Shown piece by piece: positions 23,868 to 35,306 of a stretch of DNA of 64,000 bases. The notes under the pieces are model-generated. The model worked only from the letters and a program-made list of their open reading frames with translations, did no database searches and was not told the DNA's origin. This DNA comes from Sodiomyces alkalinus F11 (lineage: Eukaryota > Ascomycota > Sordariomycetes > Glomerellales > Plectosphaerellaceae): NCBI RefSeq assembly GCF_003711515.1, contig NW_021167079.1, positions 4,263,476 to 4,327,475 on the forward strand, in the 5' to 3' direction. Each line of letters starts with the position of its first letter. Within the stretch, counting starts at the first letter, position 1. Both the position numbers and the translations under genes were made by a program.

Positions 23868-26211
23868 TGTGAGTGTGGGGATAGGGATTGCATAACCTAT
23901 ACAGGTGCTTTGGGTCATGATTCCCGGCGTTGGAATCATGCGATACCCTTGAAGGCAGGGGTAGCTGGCGGGATTTCCGAAAATGTTGGCATAATGCCCG
24001 GGTAAGTTATAGAGTGGAAGAATCGTCCGTCTATTCCCTACCATTTCATGACGGACCTGACGCGTGTAACGGTGCCTTTTCAGTGTTGCGTTTGTCACTT
24101 TTGACTCCTTGGAACGAGAGGGAGAGGGAGAGGGAGTCGGGGACGGAGAACAAGGAGAGATTGATTACCAAATTCGGGGGTGAGATGGCCAAGACGGCCT
24201 GTGCGGTACTGGCCGGACAAGCTTTGCCAAGGAATTCTCACAACGAACCCCACGAACCACGAAGCTTCCTCGCACGTGTTATGTTGAACCTCTGATAATG
24301 ATACGAATTTGATGCCAAGATATACCATAAAGAGTCCGGCGTGGGCCCTCAGTTCTTCTGTTGTCCCTTATGTGTCAACTGCAAGAGAGAGCATTGATCT
24401 CACTACGAGAAAATGAGAAAATGCAAGATGCAAGGCGAATGAAAAGTCGGAAAGCCAAAGGAGACGGGCTGAGTAGTCAGGAGTGCATAATGTGTTGTGT
24501 CAGATGCTATTAAGACCAGTAAGAACATATCTTCATTTAAATGAAAAGCAAAGTACGGAAACGGAGTAGGCATAATTACCTACCTACCTAAAAGGTAATA
24601 ATCACGTGCTTACAGGTAAACTGATATTCAAGACCGTGGCTACCTACCTGAAAAAAGGTACCTTACCTAGACCGAGATAACTGCATTTGATTCAGGAGGT
24701 AATGTACTTCGTATGTACGTACCTTCATAGGTACCTTAGGTACTTTTTGACCCACGCATCTAGGTCAAGGTAGGTTACTGTACACCTGCGCACTGTGCCT
24801 TAGTTGACTTCTCAGGGGACTTGTGGCTGCGCCGTTGACCATCTCCTCCCTATCTGGGCAAGCGGTTGGGATAGAAAACGGTAGACAAAACGCCGATTCG
24901 CACTCTAATAATCTAATAAATACGCCAGATAGGACCGCAACAACTGGGAGCGACGGGTGACCTCCCAACAGTGAGAGGCAGGTCCTGTCGCTTAATGCAA
25001 ACCTGGAAACTAGTGTACACGTAAAGAACCGGTTGAGGACGCCATCGCCCCGAGGACCAACGGCTTAATTATCCTTTCCCCATTTCAGTGCGCTAGTGCA
25101 CAGGGGTTCGCTCCAAGGGCTTGAAAAAAACAGGAATCTGGAGAAGTGACGGATATCGCCGCTCGAAGTTCTGGGACCCCAACGGTATCATACCGCCAAA
25201 GTCTCGTAAGACTTTGGAGACTTGGGGTTCCAGAGCATTCGTGAAAAGAGCGCGGCGCAGAGAGTATAGAGTCCGCACTCCGTATCATGCTTCGTTTTTC
25301 CATGGGAACGGGATAGAAAGGGGGAAAAAAGGGGGAGGGGCAGAACAAAGACAAGGAAAATTACGAGTGCCAAATACTTCACCCCTAATTACAGGTACCT
25401 TTTAGCGACGACAGTGTCAGTTGCGTCCTCGACAAGACGAGGGTTCGGATAAGGTAAGGTAAGGTAGGTACCTGAAAGTAATGTACTCCGTAAGGTACTT
25501 CTCCGATTCAGGTCTTCACTTTTCCCTGAACCGAACTCCCAATAATACCCGCTCTCCCCGTCGCGCCCCCCCCCCCCTTTCCGAAAAAAGACTCGGCGCC
25601 CAGCCATCAATCGTTTCTATCCCCACGATCTCTGACCTTGTTTGACGAGTCTTGACTTCTTCTACCGCCCTGGTCAATCGTCTCCCTCGTTTTTCTTTGA
25701 TGCATCTTCCTAACGTCCTGTCTCCATCCACGAAAAGAATCGCTTGGCAATATTTGCACGGACGAACCCACACGACGTCTTGACTTGCAGCCTTTAGGTC
25801 TCCGAGTTTCGCGGACGAAATCGCGTGTCTTCCCCCCGTCGAATCATCTCCGACTTCGTCTGCAGTCTCCCGGCTCTTTGTCAATTTGTGACCTTCTTCA
25901 GACTCGATCCGACCGATGTCATTTACCTCCCGAAGGTAGGCTCGATTCGATTCGACTCGACTCGACTCGACTCGACTCAACTCGACCACGACTGAACGAC
26001 TGAACGATCGAACGACCGAACGACCGAACGACCGCCAAACGATCAGTATCCGTACTTCCACTTGGACGCCTTCGGTCGCAAATGCGACGCCCGTTCAATG
26101 GCGATTGAGTAGGACCGCTCGTAGTCTCTCACGCTCTTTCTTCTCCACTGTCGTCCAGCGGCAGGCCGCTCCGTTCCTCGTCGACAAGCATTCAACGAGA
26201 CGGCCGCCACA
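23868..26211. other. Spacer and palH promoter/leader
   Basis: About 2.3 kb without a supported gene. It contains dense TACCTACCT/AGGTACC words at 24570-24750 and 25440-25500, a C run near 25567-25577, and a repeat-rich leader just before palH. Two GCCAAG words (near 24187 and 24312) match the core consensus of the pH regulator PacC, but they lie about 2 kb upstream and could be chance. Confidence 0.5.
25941..26034 (+). repeat. Tandem pentamer and octamer repeats in palH 5' leader
   Basis: A run of CTCGA/TTCGA-type pentamers (25941-25986) is followed by a second array of CGAACGAC/TGAACGAC-like units (25990-26034). Both end about 180 bases before the palH ATG, so they probably fall in its untranslated leader or proximal promoter. 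The units share CGA, as if expanded by slippage. Confidence 0.8.
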
Positions 26212-28662
26212 ATGACCGTGCCCTCACTATCCGTAACGACGTCTCTACCGACCATCACTTCAGCTTTATGCGAAACCACAATATCTGTTGGCGGCGTGCT
26301 GTCCTTCGGGCCAGGTCTCCCCCTGACCACGTTGACGCACGCCGCCGTGCTTGAGACGCCATGCGCCCCAGGCCAAACACCGACCGCGACGCCGATTCCG
26401 GTTCACATTTCTCAGAGCAACCAGATCGAAGCCGATGCCTCGGGCGGCCCTCAATACTCCGACTTTCGTGACCCCTTTTACGCGTCGACATTCCCCGTCT
26501 GCTACGCCCTCGCCGCGACCACTGTCACAGCCTACATGCTCGTCATTATGCTTTTCGTTACCCCACGCTCCTTTCTCGACGGTGGTATCGTGTACCTGGG
26601 TCGGCGCGGCTTTACGGGACCCTCTTCAGGCGGCATCACCATTGGTGGCCGCCCGTGGCTACAAAAAGCCGCGGCCATGACCGTGGCCATCTCTCTCACC
26701 ATAGCGACTGCCGATACCTTCCGGGTGGCCGAGGAACAGTACTCTTGGGGCGTCCAGAACGCCGACAAGTTGCAGGTCGAAGTCCTGGACAGTACCGAAC
26801 TGAAAGCCATACGCTTGGTCTCTGACACGTTTCTTTGGCTGGCGCAAGCCCAGACATTAATTCGCCTCTTTCCACGCCAGAGGGCAAAGGTTATCATCAA
26901 ATGGACCGCCTTCGCCCTCATCACGCTGCAGGTAATCTTCAGCGCTCTCAACAGTTTCTACTACACCACCAGCGGTAGCCAGGGAAACGCGCGACCCCAG
27001 AGCTTCGTCCATGCCGTACCCACTCTAAGCTACCTTTTCCACCTGTCTCTTGGCCTGCTCTACGCGGCTTGGGTCATATACTACGCGCTCATGAAGAAGC
27101 GCTACGCGTTCTACCACCCGCTCATGAAGAACATGGTCCTCGTTTCGGTTCTTTCCCTCTTCTCCATCCTTGTACCTGTCGTATTCTTCGTCTTGGACAT
27201 ATCGCGGCCCGAGTTCATCGGCTGGGGAGACTACGTTCGGTGGGTTGGGGCGGCCGCCGCGAGTGTCGTCGTCTGGGAATGGGTGGAAAGGATAGAGGCT
27301 TTGGAGAGGGAGGAAAAGAAGGATGGCATTCTTGGGCGCGAAATCTTTGACGGAGACGAGATGATGGACCCGCCGCCTTCCGAATTTTCTTGGTTGAGAC
27401 GCAGGATCAACGGAAAACGGACAAACAGCGGTGGTCCCAGGGACCATGGGGGCGGACGGGGCGACGACAACGGCGGCGACGATGCAAGTCAAAGATCATC
27501 CACCGCGCCAAGACGCCTGGCCTGGCCCGGATTAACGTCGATTCCGCCGAGGTACCAAGGCAATTACCAACACGAACTACAACAACAGCAGCAGCAAGGA
27601 CATCTGCAGCAACGCCACCAACAGCAACAACAACAACAGCAGCAGCAGCACAGCACCGGCTTGTCCTTGTCCCGTGGGGAACGAGCGCCCACTGGAGGCG
27701 TGTTCCGGCCGCCGTTGTGGCCCTCCCGGCCGGCACCCGTGGTGACCCCGATAAGCAGGACAGATACCGCAAGCGCAGCGAGCACCGACTACGCCGTGCG
27801 ATACCAGCCCGCATCCGAGACGACAGGCAGAACACCGGAGGGATTCGGTCGCCAGGCAGACAGCAATTCCGTAGACAGCGAGTCCGACTCAGATCCGAAC
27901 CAGGACAATGCCGACGTAGTAGCGGCGCCGATCCCGAGACAGCGGGCGGATGCAGCTGCGCTGGACCCGGAATCTCAGAGACCAGCGGCGAGGAGTGCAC
28001 ATGGCGCCCGGTCCCTAGCCGAAGCCGAAAATAATACAAACCCGAGCCGGAACGCGCGTACCCCGGCTTCCGCTATGAGCGCCCATGCGACGACATCTCG
28101 AGGGCAGACACAAACGTGGTCCCGGGACAGGTACGGCGGGACCAGAGGCCGGTGGGATTTCCGGACCAGGCTCGAAGAATTCGCTGCCACGCAGGCCGAG
28201 AAGATACGAGAGAAGTTGCAACCCACTCCCGAGACGGACAGCCTACCGGTGACGGTCGTCCCGGCTCCTCCCCGGCAAGGAGCCGCTCTGGCGCAATTGC
28301 TAGAGGAAGAGAGGGCTGGCAGCAGCATACAGCCGCAGCCGCAGCCACCACAGCATTCACAACCGCTGGCGCGAAGTGCTAGCGCAAGCGCAGCCTCAGC
28401 GTTTCCAAACTTCGACGGGCTCGGGGCGGGGACGGTGGCGACGCCCGACCTAGGCTGGACTACAAGTGGCTTTTCGGCGAGGTCGCCGGGGCCCAGCCAG
28501 CCAGTCGAGACGACGGGCGGTGCGAATCCGAACCGGCCGCCGCTATGGCCCGGGGTTCGGGTGCAGTACGACCTTGACGACGTGGGTGGGGGGGCTCAGT
28601 CTCCAACGCTGCATTCCAGGCGAGCGGCCGGGCAGGAAGCCAGAAGGCCTTTGACTCCGTAA
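26212..28662 (+). CDS. palH: PalH/Rim21 ambient pH sensor (816 aa)
   Basis: A single-exon gene starting at ATG 26212. The N-terminal ectodomain carries few cysteines and precedes the family-typical DPFYASTFPVCYALAATT segment, which begins the first membrane helix (about residues 85-110). Further helices follow (AAAMTVAISLTIATADTF; ALITLQVIFSALNSFYY; YLFHLSLGLLYAAWVIYYAL; MVLVSVLSLFSILVPVVFFVL; and one near VRWVGAAAASVVVWEWV), consistent with the seven-helix PalH layout. A long cytoplasmic tail from about residue 370 is acidic, then disordered, with a polyglutamine tract at about residues 452-480. PalH senses alkaline pH at the plasma membrane and, with PalF, starts proteolytic activation of PacC. 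The tail length and Q tract are likely lineage-variable. Confidence 0.95.
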   Translation: MTVPSLSVTTSLPTITSALCETTISVGGVLSFGPGLPLTTLTHAAVLETPCAPGQTPTATPIPVHISQSNQIEADASGGPQYSDFRDPFYASTFPVCYALAATTVTAYMLVIMLFVTPRSFLDGGIVYLGRRGFTGPSSGGITIGGRPWLQKAAAMTVAISLTIATADTFRVAEEQYSWGVQNADKLQVEVLDSTELKAIRLVSDTFLWLAQAQTLIRLFPRQRAKVIIKWTAFALITLQVIFSALNSFYYTTSGSQGNARPQSFVHAVPTLSYLFHLSLGLLYAAWVIYYALMKKRYAFYHPLMKNMVLVSVLSLFSILVPVVFFVLDISRPEFIGWGDYVRWVGAAAASVVVWEWVERIEALEREEKKDGILGREIFDGDEMMDPPPSEFSWLRRRINGKRTNSGGPRDHGGGRGDDNGGDDASQRSSTAPRRLAWPGLTSIPPRYQGNYQHELQQQQQQGHLQQRHQQQQQQQQQQHSTGLSLSRGERAPTGGVFRPPLWPSRPAPVVTPISRTDTASAASTDYAVRYQPASETTGRTPEGFGRQADSNSVDSESDSDPNQDNADVVAAPIPRQRADAAALDPESQRPAARSAHGARSLAEAENNTNPSRNARTPASAMSAHATTSRGQTQTWSRDRYGGTRGRWDFRTRLEEFAATQAEKIREKLQPTPETDSLPVTVVPAPPRQGAALAQLLEEERAGSSIQPQPQPPQHSQPLARSASASAASAFPNFDGLGAGTVATPDLGWTTSGFSARSPGPSQPVETTGGANPNRPPLWPGVRVQYDLDDVGGGAQSPTLHSRRAAGQEARRPLTP

Positions 28663-30402
28663 AACGGGGGTCGGGTCTTGTGAGGAAATTGTAATAGTAT
28701 CGGCTGTTTTCACGCAAGGCGCTCTGGAGGCTTGTTCTCGAAAATAGGCATTGCATCAGTGGGGTATGGGGTTCTGGGGTTCTGGGCTACTACTCCCTGT
28801 CTTAAGGGCTGGCGTCATGACATCAAAACATGAGATGGAGAGGGATGGGGCTGAGCTGGAGCTACACGACGGGCGTTGGGTTTTGTTTGATTATCTGGAG
28901 AAGCATTTTGTTTCCCATGGGGACTGGCGGCAGTCTCTTGAGGAGTAGGTGGGTTTGATGTGGAATGGTCCGAGACGAACGACACAAGGAATTATTAGCA
29001 GCCATATGGAAATCCAGCTATTTAGAGGTCTCCGTTTGACCCCTGATTTTTCTTTCTCTCTCTCTCGCTCTCTTCTTTCTTGTTCTTGATGTGACTTTGG
29101 CCGGGTTTGTCCTTTCCCACTTTGAAGCCGCTTCGGGTTTTCTCCTTTTGGTTTCTCCGACATGTATGCTTCTATCCGTACGTTGGTCATTATTAATTTA
29201 CGGAGCAAATGAAATTGTTTCTCACGAGTCTCGACGTCCCGTTGACCGAGGCCAGGTTGGTCCCAAATTGTCCGTCCCACAAGTCGCAGAGCCAATGAGT
29301 ACTTCAGGGGGTGCATATTTGTTGGTACCTAGTGTAGATGGGCTCATCACTCATTTCCACTCAAACAGAACTAACGAATAAACATAGGGAACTCTTGAGC
29401 GTTCATCAGGGTTGCAATATAGGTAGGTACAAGTCTCCTTTTTTTTCTTTTTCTTTTTTTTTTCTTTTCTTTTCTTTTCTTCACCCTGACCGAGTCCCTC
29501 TTTCCTTCCCCCTTCAACCCCTCCCCACCTTTCTTGCCTTGGCGCCCCTCTCTACTCGCCTGTCCACGAACCATAATCGAGGTACAACCACGAAATGGAC
29601 CCCGACGGGTTATATTTGACTGACACGAGACCCGGGACCGCGATCTGACCTCGCGCATCCTTGTCAAGTAGTGTATTATTTTCTTCCCGTTTTCTTCCCT
29701 TCCATTCACTTTTTTTTCTTTTCTTTTTTCTTTTTTTTTCCCCTTCCGCCTACCCCTATTTCCTTAAGGAGATCCGGTCAGTTGCAGAGTCGACACGAGA
29801 CACAGAACAAAGCTCCCCATTAATGGAGTCGAGTAATCAATCAACAGTCAACACATTGCACCTCTCGGCCGTCCATTTCTTCTCAACCTTCTCTTCCTGA
29901 CTGACCCTCATCGACGCATTTCCCGCGCCGCCTGCCGAATCGAATCCCCCCCGAGACAAGCGAAAACCCGTCGCATCCGTCTCTTCTCGGCGGACTTTTT
30001 CTCCCCCCTTCTCCCTCTCTCTCTCTCTCTCCCCCCCCAACACACACACACATTTCTCTCTGAACGACCTAATACACCCTAGTCCTAAGATTCAACCTGC
30101 GCAACGAAAGTCACAACCCGTTAGCAGCTACCCGTTTCCCGTTTCCCACACCTATACCGTTGAACGAACAGGTGGTCCGTCACCGTCTAGCGGCAGGACG
30201 GTAAACTCAATCCCGACCTAGTCCCCCGATACAGCTTTCGTCGAAGAACCGTGACCGCGTTCGGACAAACCCAAAGGAACGAAAGGAAGGAGTTCCTACG
30301 TCAGGATATACCTTACATTAGAACATTAGAAGCTTCCTAGAGCTTCCCACAAAAGATTCCCGCCGGTCCCGACCTCCCGACCTCCCGACCCGCCCAGCAA
30401 AT
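28663..30402. other. Spacer and pyrimidine-rich leader of ceramide synthase gene
   Basis: About 1.7 kb with no supported gene. Long T/C-rich tracts at 29430-29482 and 29700-29745 and a CT run at 30012-30030 mark a strong pyrimidine-rich promoter/leader, as is common before highly expressed fungal genes. Confidence 0.5.
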
Positions 30403-32035
30403 ATGGAGGGCTCCGAACCTTTCCCGCTCCTAAACACCTCGGCCGACCATTTTCATGCCGCCCTCCCAGATCAGAGCGCAGTTGCCAGTGCTGCTGCCCG
30501 CCGAAGGAGACAATCCAGCGCCATCGGCCAGGATATCCGCGCCGGTGACACGGGCGCGGCTCTGGCCACCTCCAAGGCCAGTTTAGCAGCATCCGACCGC
30601 TCCGACCATTCCCAAGTAAGGACCAAAACACGCTCTCATATTCCCATCACAGTCCTTTTTCCTTTCTTTTTTTGTTTTTTTTTTTACTTCTTTCTTCTTT
30701 CCGTCCATCTTATTCCTGATACAAGAAGACATCACATGCTGACCGCAGGCAAATTTCTCACCAGCGAGTGTCCAAACGACGTCGCGCTCGGGGTTTCCTC
30801 GCCCGGATTCGCCAAGCCATGATTAGGCGCACCTATCTTCTGCCCACCGTTCTCCTTGCTGTCTTCGGCTTTCTCTATGCCCTCGATCCTTCCGAGAAGA
30901 ACCCGGTCCACAGGTTCATCTTCCTCTCCTACCCGATCGAAGCGGGCTCCGACCATCCTCTAGCGCCCCCTCCTGGTTCGCCCGTCCACTATGGCAAGGG
31001 CATCAATGACCTCGCCTTGGTCGCATTCTACACCATCGTCCTCTCCTTCACCCGCGAGTTCATCATGCAGGAGATCCTCAAGCCCCTCGCCCGTCGCGCC
31101 GGCATCCGCTCCCGCGCCAAGCAGGCCCGATTTATGGAACAGGCCTACACGGCCATCTACTTTGCCTTCCTGGGTCCTGCCGGCATGTATGTCATGCGCA
31201 GCAGCCCCATATGGTACTACAACACCCGGGGCATGTACGAGAACTTCCCCCACCGCACCCACGAGGCCGGCTTCAAGTTCTACTATCTCTTCCAGGCCGC
31301 CTACTGGGCTCAGCAGGCTATCGTCCTTGTCCTCGGTATGGAGAAGCCCAGGAAGGACTTCAAGGAGCTTGTCGGCCACCATATTGTTACCTTGACTCTT
31401 ATCGGTCTGAGTTACCGCTTCCACTTCACCTATATGGGGCTGGCCGTGTACACGACCCATGATATTAGCGACTTCTTCCTCGCTGTGAGTGCTTCCTCCC
31501 CACCATGTAAAGGGAAAGATGACTGACATTATCACCCCCAACCAACCATCAGATTTCGAAGCTTCTCAACTACGTCGATAGCCCCATTGTCGGCCCTTTC
31601 TTCTTCCTCTTCGTGGTGGTTTGGATCTACATGCGTCACTATCTGAACCTCAAGATCCTGTGGTCCATGTTCAACGAGTACAAGACCGTCGGCCCCTACA
31701 CTCTCGACTGGGCCGCCGAGCAGTACAAGTCCTCGCTCTCCAATTACATCACTCTCGGCCTGCTGTCGTCCCTGCAGGCCCTCAACCTCTTCTGGCTCTT
31801 CTTCATCATCCGCGTCGCCTACCGCTTCATCAGGGACCGTGCCGCCGATGATGACCGCAGCGAGGCCGAGGACGACGACGAGGAGGACGAGGCGGTGGAG
31901 GTGGAGGTGGTGGGGGCGGCGGGGGTCGCCGATCAGAAGAACAAGCTACACAGCAACGGCCATGCTTCCGCGAACGGCCATGCTCTTTCCAACGGCAGCG
32001 TGGTCAAGGCCAGGACCAACGGTGTCACCAAGTAA
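30403..32035 (+). CDS. lag1: Ceramide synthase, LAG1/TLC family (471 aa)
   Basis: Three exons keep phase: 30403-30615, 30765-31484 and 31553-32035 (introns 149 and 68 nt). The protein has an Arg-rich stretch, several membrane helices and the Lag1p motif from about residue 275: HHIVTLTLIGLSYRFHFTYM followed by YTTHDISDFF. The motif contains the paired His and paired Asp residues considered essential. Exon 3 carries the final helices and a cytosolic tail with an acidic run (DDDEEDEAVEVEVV). Ceramide synthases acylate sphingoid bases with acyl-CoA in the endoplasmic reticulum. Filamentous fungi usually have two or three paralogues with different chain preferences; which one this is cannot be told from the sequence alone. 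Confidence 0.96.
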
Positions 32036-35000
32036 AGCCAGTACTTCATCCCCTCAGTCACGGGTTGCACCGGTGTGCAAAGACTGAGGGGTGGATGTGG
32101 TGTCCACGTGTGTGCCTCTGTGGTGGCATATATGTGAACATTTGTGCAAATGCACACGACATGACGGTTCGTACGGGTGCTCAGAATCGGGGGAACATTC
32201 TACAAAGTCATTTCTCTTCCGTCGGGGGCGGGTTTATTTTTTCCAGCAAGTCATGAAGGGACACCCACCAGCACGGCGGGGTGAGAGGGAGTCCAAATTT
32301 CTCGGGGCATATATCATCAGGAGGAGCAAATTTGATCATCCCCTCTACTTCGTAATATTGTGGGCATTCGATGCACCCACGGAGCTTCACAGGAGTTGAG
32401 GGGCAGCAGCGTTACACGAGGCGTTCTGCATCTGAGGAAGAGAGGGGGAGAAGAGAGCATGAAGGCCGGGGNNNNNNNNNNGGGAGAATCGCATTATCGA
32501 CCACTCGCTTTTGAACCTGCAAGCCAAGCAGCATTGGCAACGCTCGCCACGACCACTTGATGGAGAGAGATGAAGTATCGTTGGCAAAAAGATCACGAAG
32601 AGACGAGACGGGCAAGCAGTCGGGGGATTCCTGGTGGATTTTCCCCCTCGATTTGGCTATATGGCATCAACTCGTTCAATCCACCCACCCGTCCTTCCCC
32701 TTTAGCGGTTGACGGTTTTCCGATTCAAGGGCCTCGAATCTGCACGACTGACGGACGGATCCCGGCCGCACACGGCATGCGAAGTTGGGGGTGCACCAAG
32801 GACCCGTCACGACACCTCCCATCAAGGCAAAGCGAAAAGCTGGGGAAATACAGAACACGGTCGACCTGTGATCAGATGATCAGACCGATCTCAGTCACGT
32901 CTCGTGTGACATTCTCCGCCTCTTTCCGCTTTATTATCAATCCGACCAGCCCATTTTTCTGCGGGTTTCTGAGACAACTAGGTCGTCCAGGTCGGTTCAG
33001 GCCGTGGCGGGTTTCCTGCGCGGATGACGGGCTTGTCGTGGGCTAGACCAAGCTTCTTGGGTGGGTGGAGTCTTCAGACTCGACTCGGCTCACATGAGGT
33101 CGCGTGACTCAAGACCCCATTATCCCCCCCCCTCCCTTTTTTTCTCCCCACCCGGGGCGGACACAAGCCCATGTCCTGCAGACACTTCTCTCGTCATTAG
33201 CCTGCATCCCGGGGGAAGGCAGCCTCGTGGCCCCACGACCCATCCTCAGCTTCCGGGTGACGCGGGCGGCTTCGGATCCGGTCCCCCGGGTCGTGTGGGT
33301 CAAGGTCATATGTCACCTTTGGTTTGTTCCAAACCCTCCGGTAACCTGCCTGTCTGATATTGGTGCTGCGCTCGGATCCCCTGACGACTGCACCCCTCCT
33401 CCCTTTCCCACTGTCTCTAGAGGATCATGATCAGAACTCTGGAAATCAGCTGGTTGGCGTCCGGATATGCACCGTCGACTCGACAAGGCGCAGCCACTTT
33501 GCCGAAGCACCCGAATCTCAGGGTGTGCTGATGATGGAAATCAAGAAACGGGCGGGTTCAATTGGTTGGACGGACACTCGGCAAGTGGGCAAGGACGCAT
33601 AAATGGATGGACTCGAGAAAGCTTCTTTTCTATTGAACTGTGGTCCCATGACGAAAGGAAAGAGGATGAGCTTTTTTACTAATTATTAATATTCTCTCTG
33701 TTCGCCTGGCAAAAGAGGCCTCGAGCCTCAAGCCCATTGTATAACTGTATATATCTGTTGCATTATGATCCGACCTTGCTCTACCTTAGGTAGGGAGCCT
33801 TTGTTAATACATAGCCAGCACCTCATACATAGCCACTCCGTCTCACATTTGGATGTTCATCCCCCAGACTTGATCACCAGTGTCTCAGCCTTCCCGGTGA
33901 CCAGGTCCGTCAGATCATCCGATTCCCGACTCCGACGTTGTGTCCTTTGCCATGAGCCTTCATCCACACCGTTACGTGGGCAATTGCTTTGTTTCAATGT
34001 ACGGATACTCTGTAAGGCATGGAAGGACGGCCGAGAAGATGGCTGCAGTGGGCTAGCCATATTGTTTTCATGGTGGCAAGTAACATAGCGAGAACAAAAG
34101 GCAAGAAATAGCACACATCGGCAATCAGAGCAACAAACGTCTTTAGGTACGCACTTTTTTGGTTTTTAGCTGCGAAGCTAGAGTCCCCCTTTGTAACCCT
34201 GTCCTTATTTTCGTAGACCAGCAAAAGATTGCCCCTTTTTTGTATTTCCTCCACAGGGAGAGAGACCAGAGAGTCAAAAGGAAACTGGAGAGGAATGAGG
34301 CACCCAAGCCACAAAAAGAAAAAGAAAAAAAGAAAAAAAAAATTGCCTGCCTATCCGCACACGTAAGGGAAATGTGGTGACATCTTCTGCCTACTCACGA
34401 TTTGCTGCAGGCCATATATTTTCGGCGTGCACTTCCTTGTCCACATCAGACAGATCCCCTACCCCAAAAGCAAAAGCCAAAACCAGAAATCCACATGCAG
34501 CCACCATATTCCATCCTCCAGGTCATTGCCAGGCAGTGATGAATGTTGCCTCCCAAAGTGAAATCTTTGTTGAAGGAAGAATTAAGAGGCGCGCAAACTA
34601 CGCGTCAAAGAAAAATGAGAAGAAAAAAAAAAGACAGAGAGAAGAGAGAAGAAGGACTAAAAAAATAAAGTCGCGAAATCAAAGGTCTAAACCGGATAGT
34701 ATAGGTCCGCATCCATGTAGCCGGATGACACCAAAGACCTTGCTCCAATCCATTGTCCGTTTCGTGTCGCATGTTGAGATTCAAAATGAACCTGGAGATT
34801 CGTATATTCCACATGGGCTGCCGAATACATAGGCGGTATGCTCTGATCCCGCATAGTAAGTTGGTTACCGTACTGCTGTATAGAGCAAGCGCAAAAAAAG
34901 GTATGTAGGTAAACTCCAAAACGCCGAGTCGCCAACCTGATGCATTCTTTGGGCATGATTCCGAGGCGATGCGGTTCGTGGCTCTTCGTAGGTCGTTAAA

Positions 35001-35306
35001 GAGAAAGTAGAAATATTAGCAGCCCCCCTCGTATTGTGAGGTCAGCTGAGTGCCTATTATGCAGCAAAATGAAGAATGCTCGCCAGAAATGCAGGTGGTG
35101 GGCTGATGAAGAGAACAGGCATTCTCCGAGCCTGTCTAGGATTGTTTAATAGTGCTATGTGCAGGCGAGGAGTGATGCATGGATATGTGGTGGTTGAGTG
35201 TGTTGTATGGCCATGGTTCAGGTGTTAGTATCCAGCATTGGCAGGCAGCAAGAACGTCGATCAAAAAATATCATATCGTCGCATCGTGTTCCAGAATCAG
35301 CACCAT
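32036..35306. other. Long spacer with assembly gap
   Basis: About 3.3 kb between the convergent ceramide synthase and ABC transporter genes. No frame shows domain-like sequence. It includes a short run of N (32472-32481), purine-rich A tracts near 34315-34342 and 34621-34631, and a TACCTTAGGTAGG word near 33783-33795. Confidence 0.55.
32472..32481. other. Assembly gap (10 N)
   Basis: Ten undetermined bases flanked on both sides by G runs, so the missing sequence is probably a guanine homopolymer or a collapsed G-rich repeat. No gene is interrupted. Confidence 0.98.
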
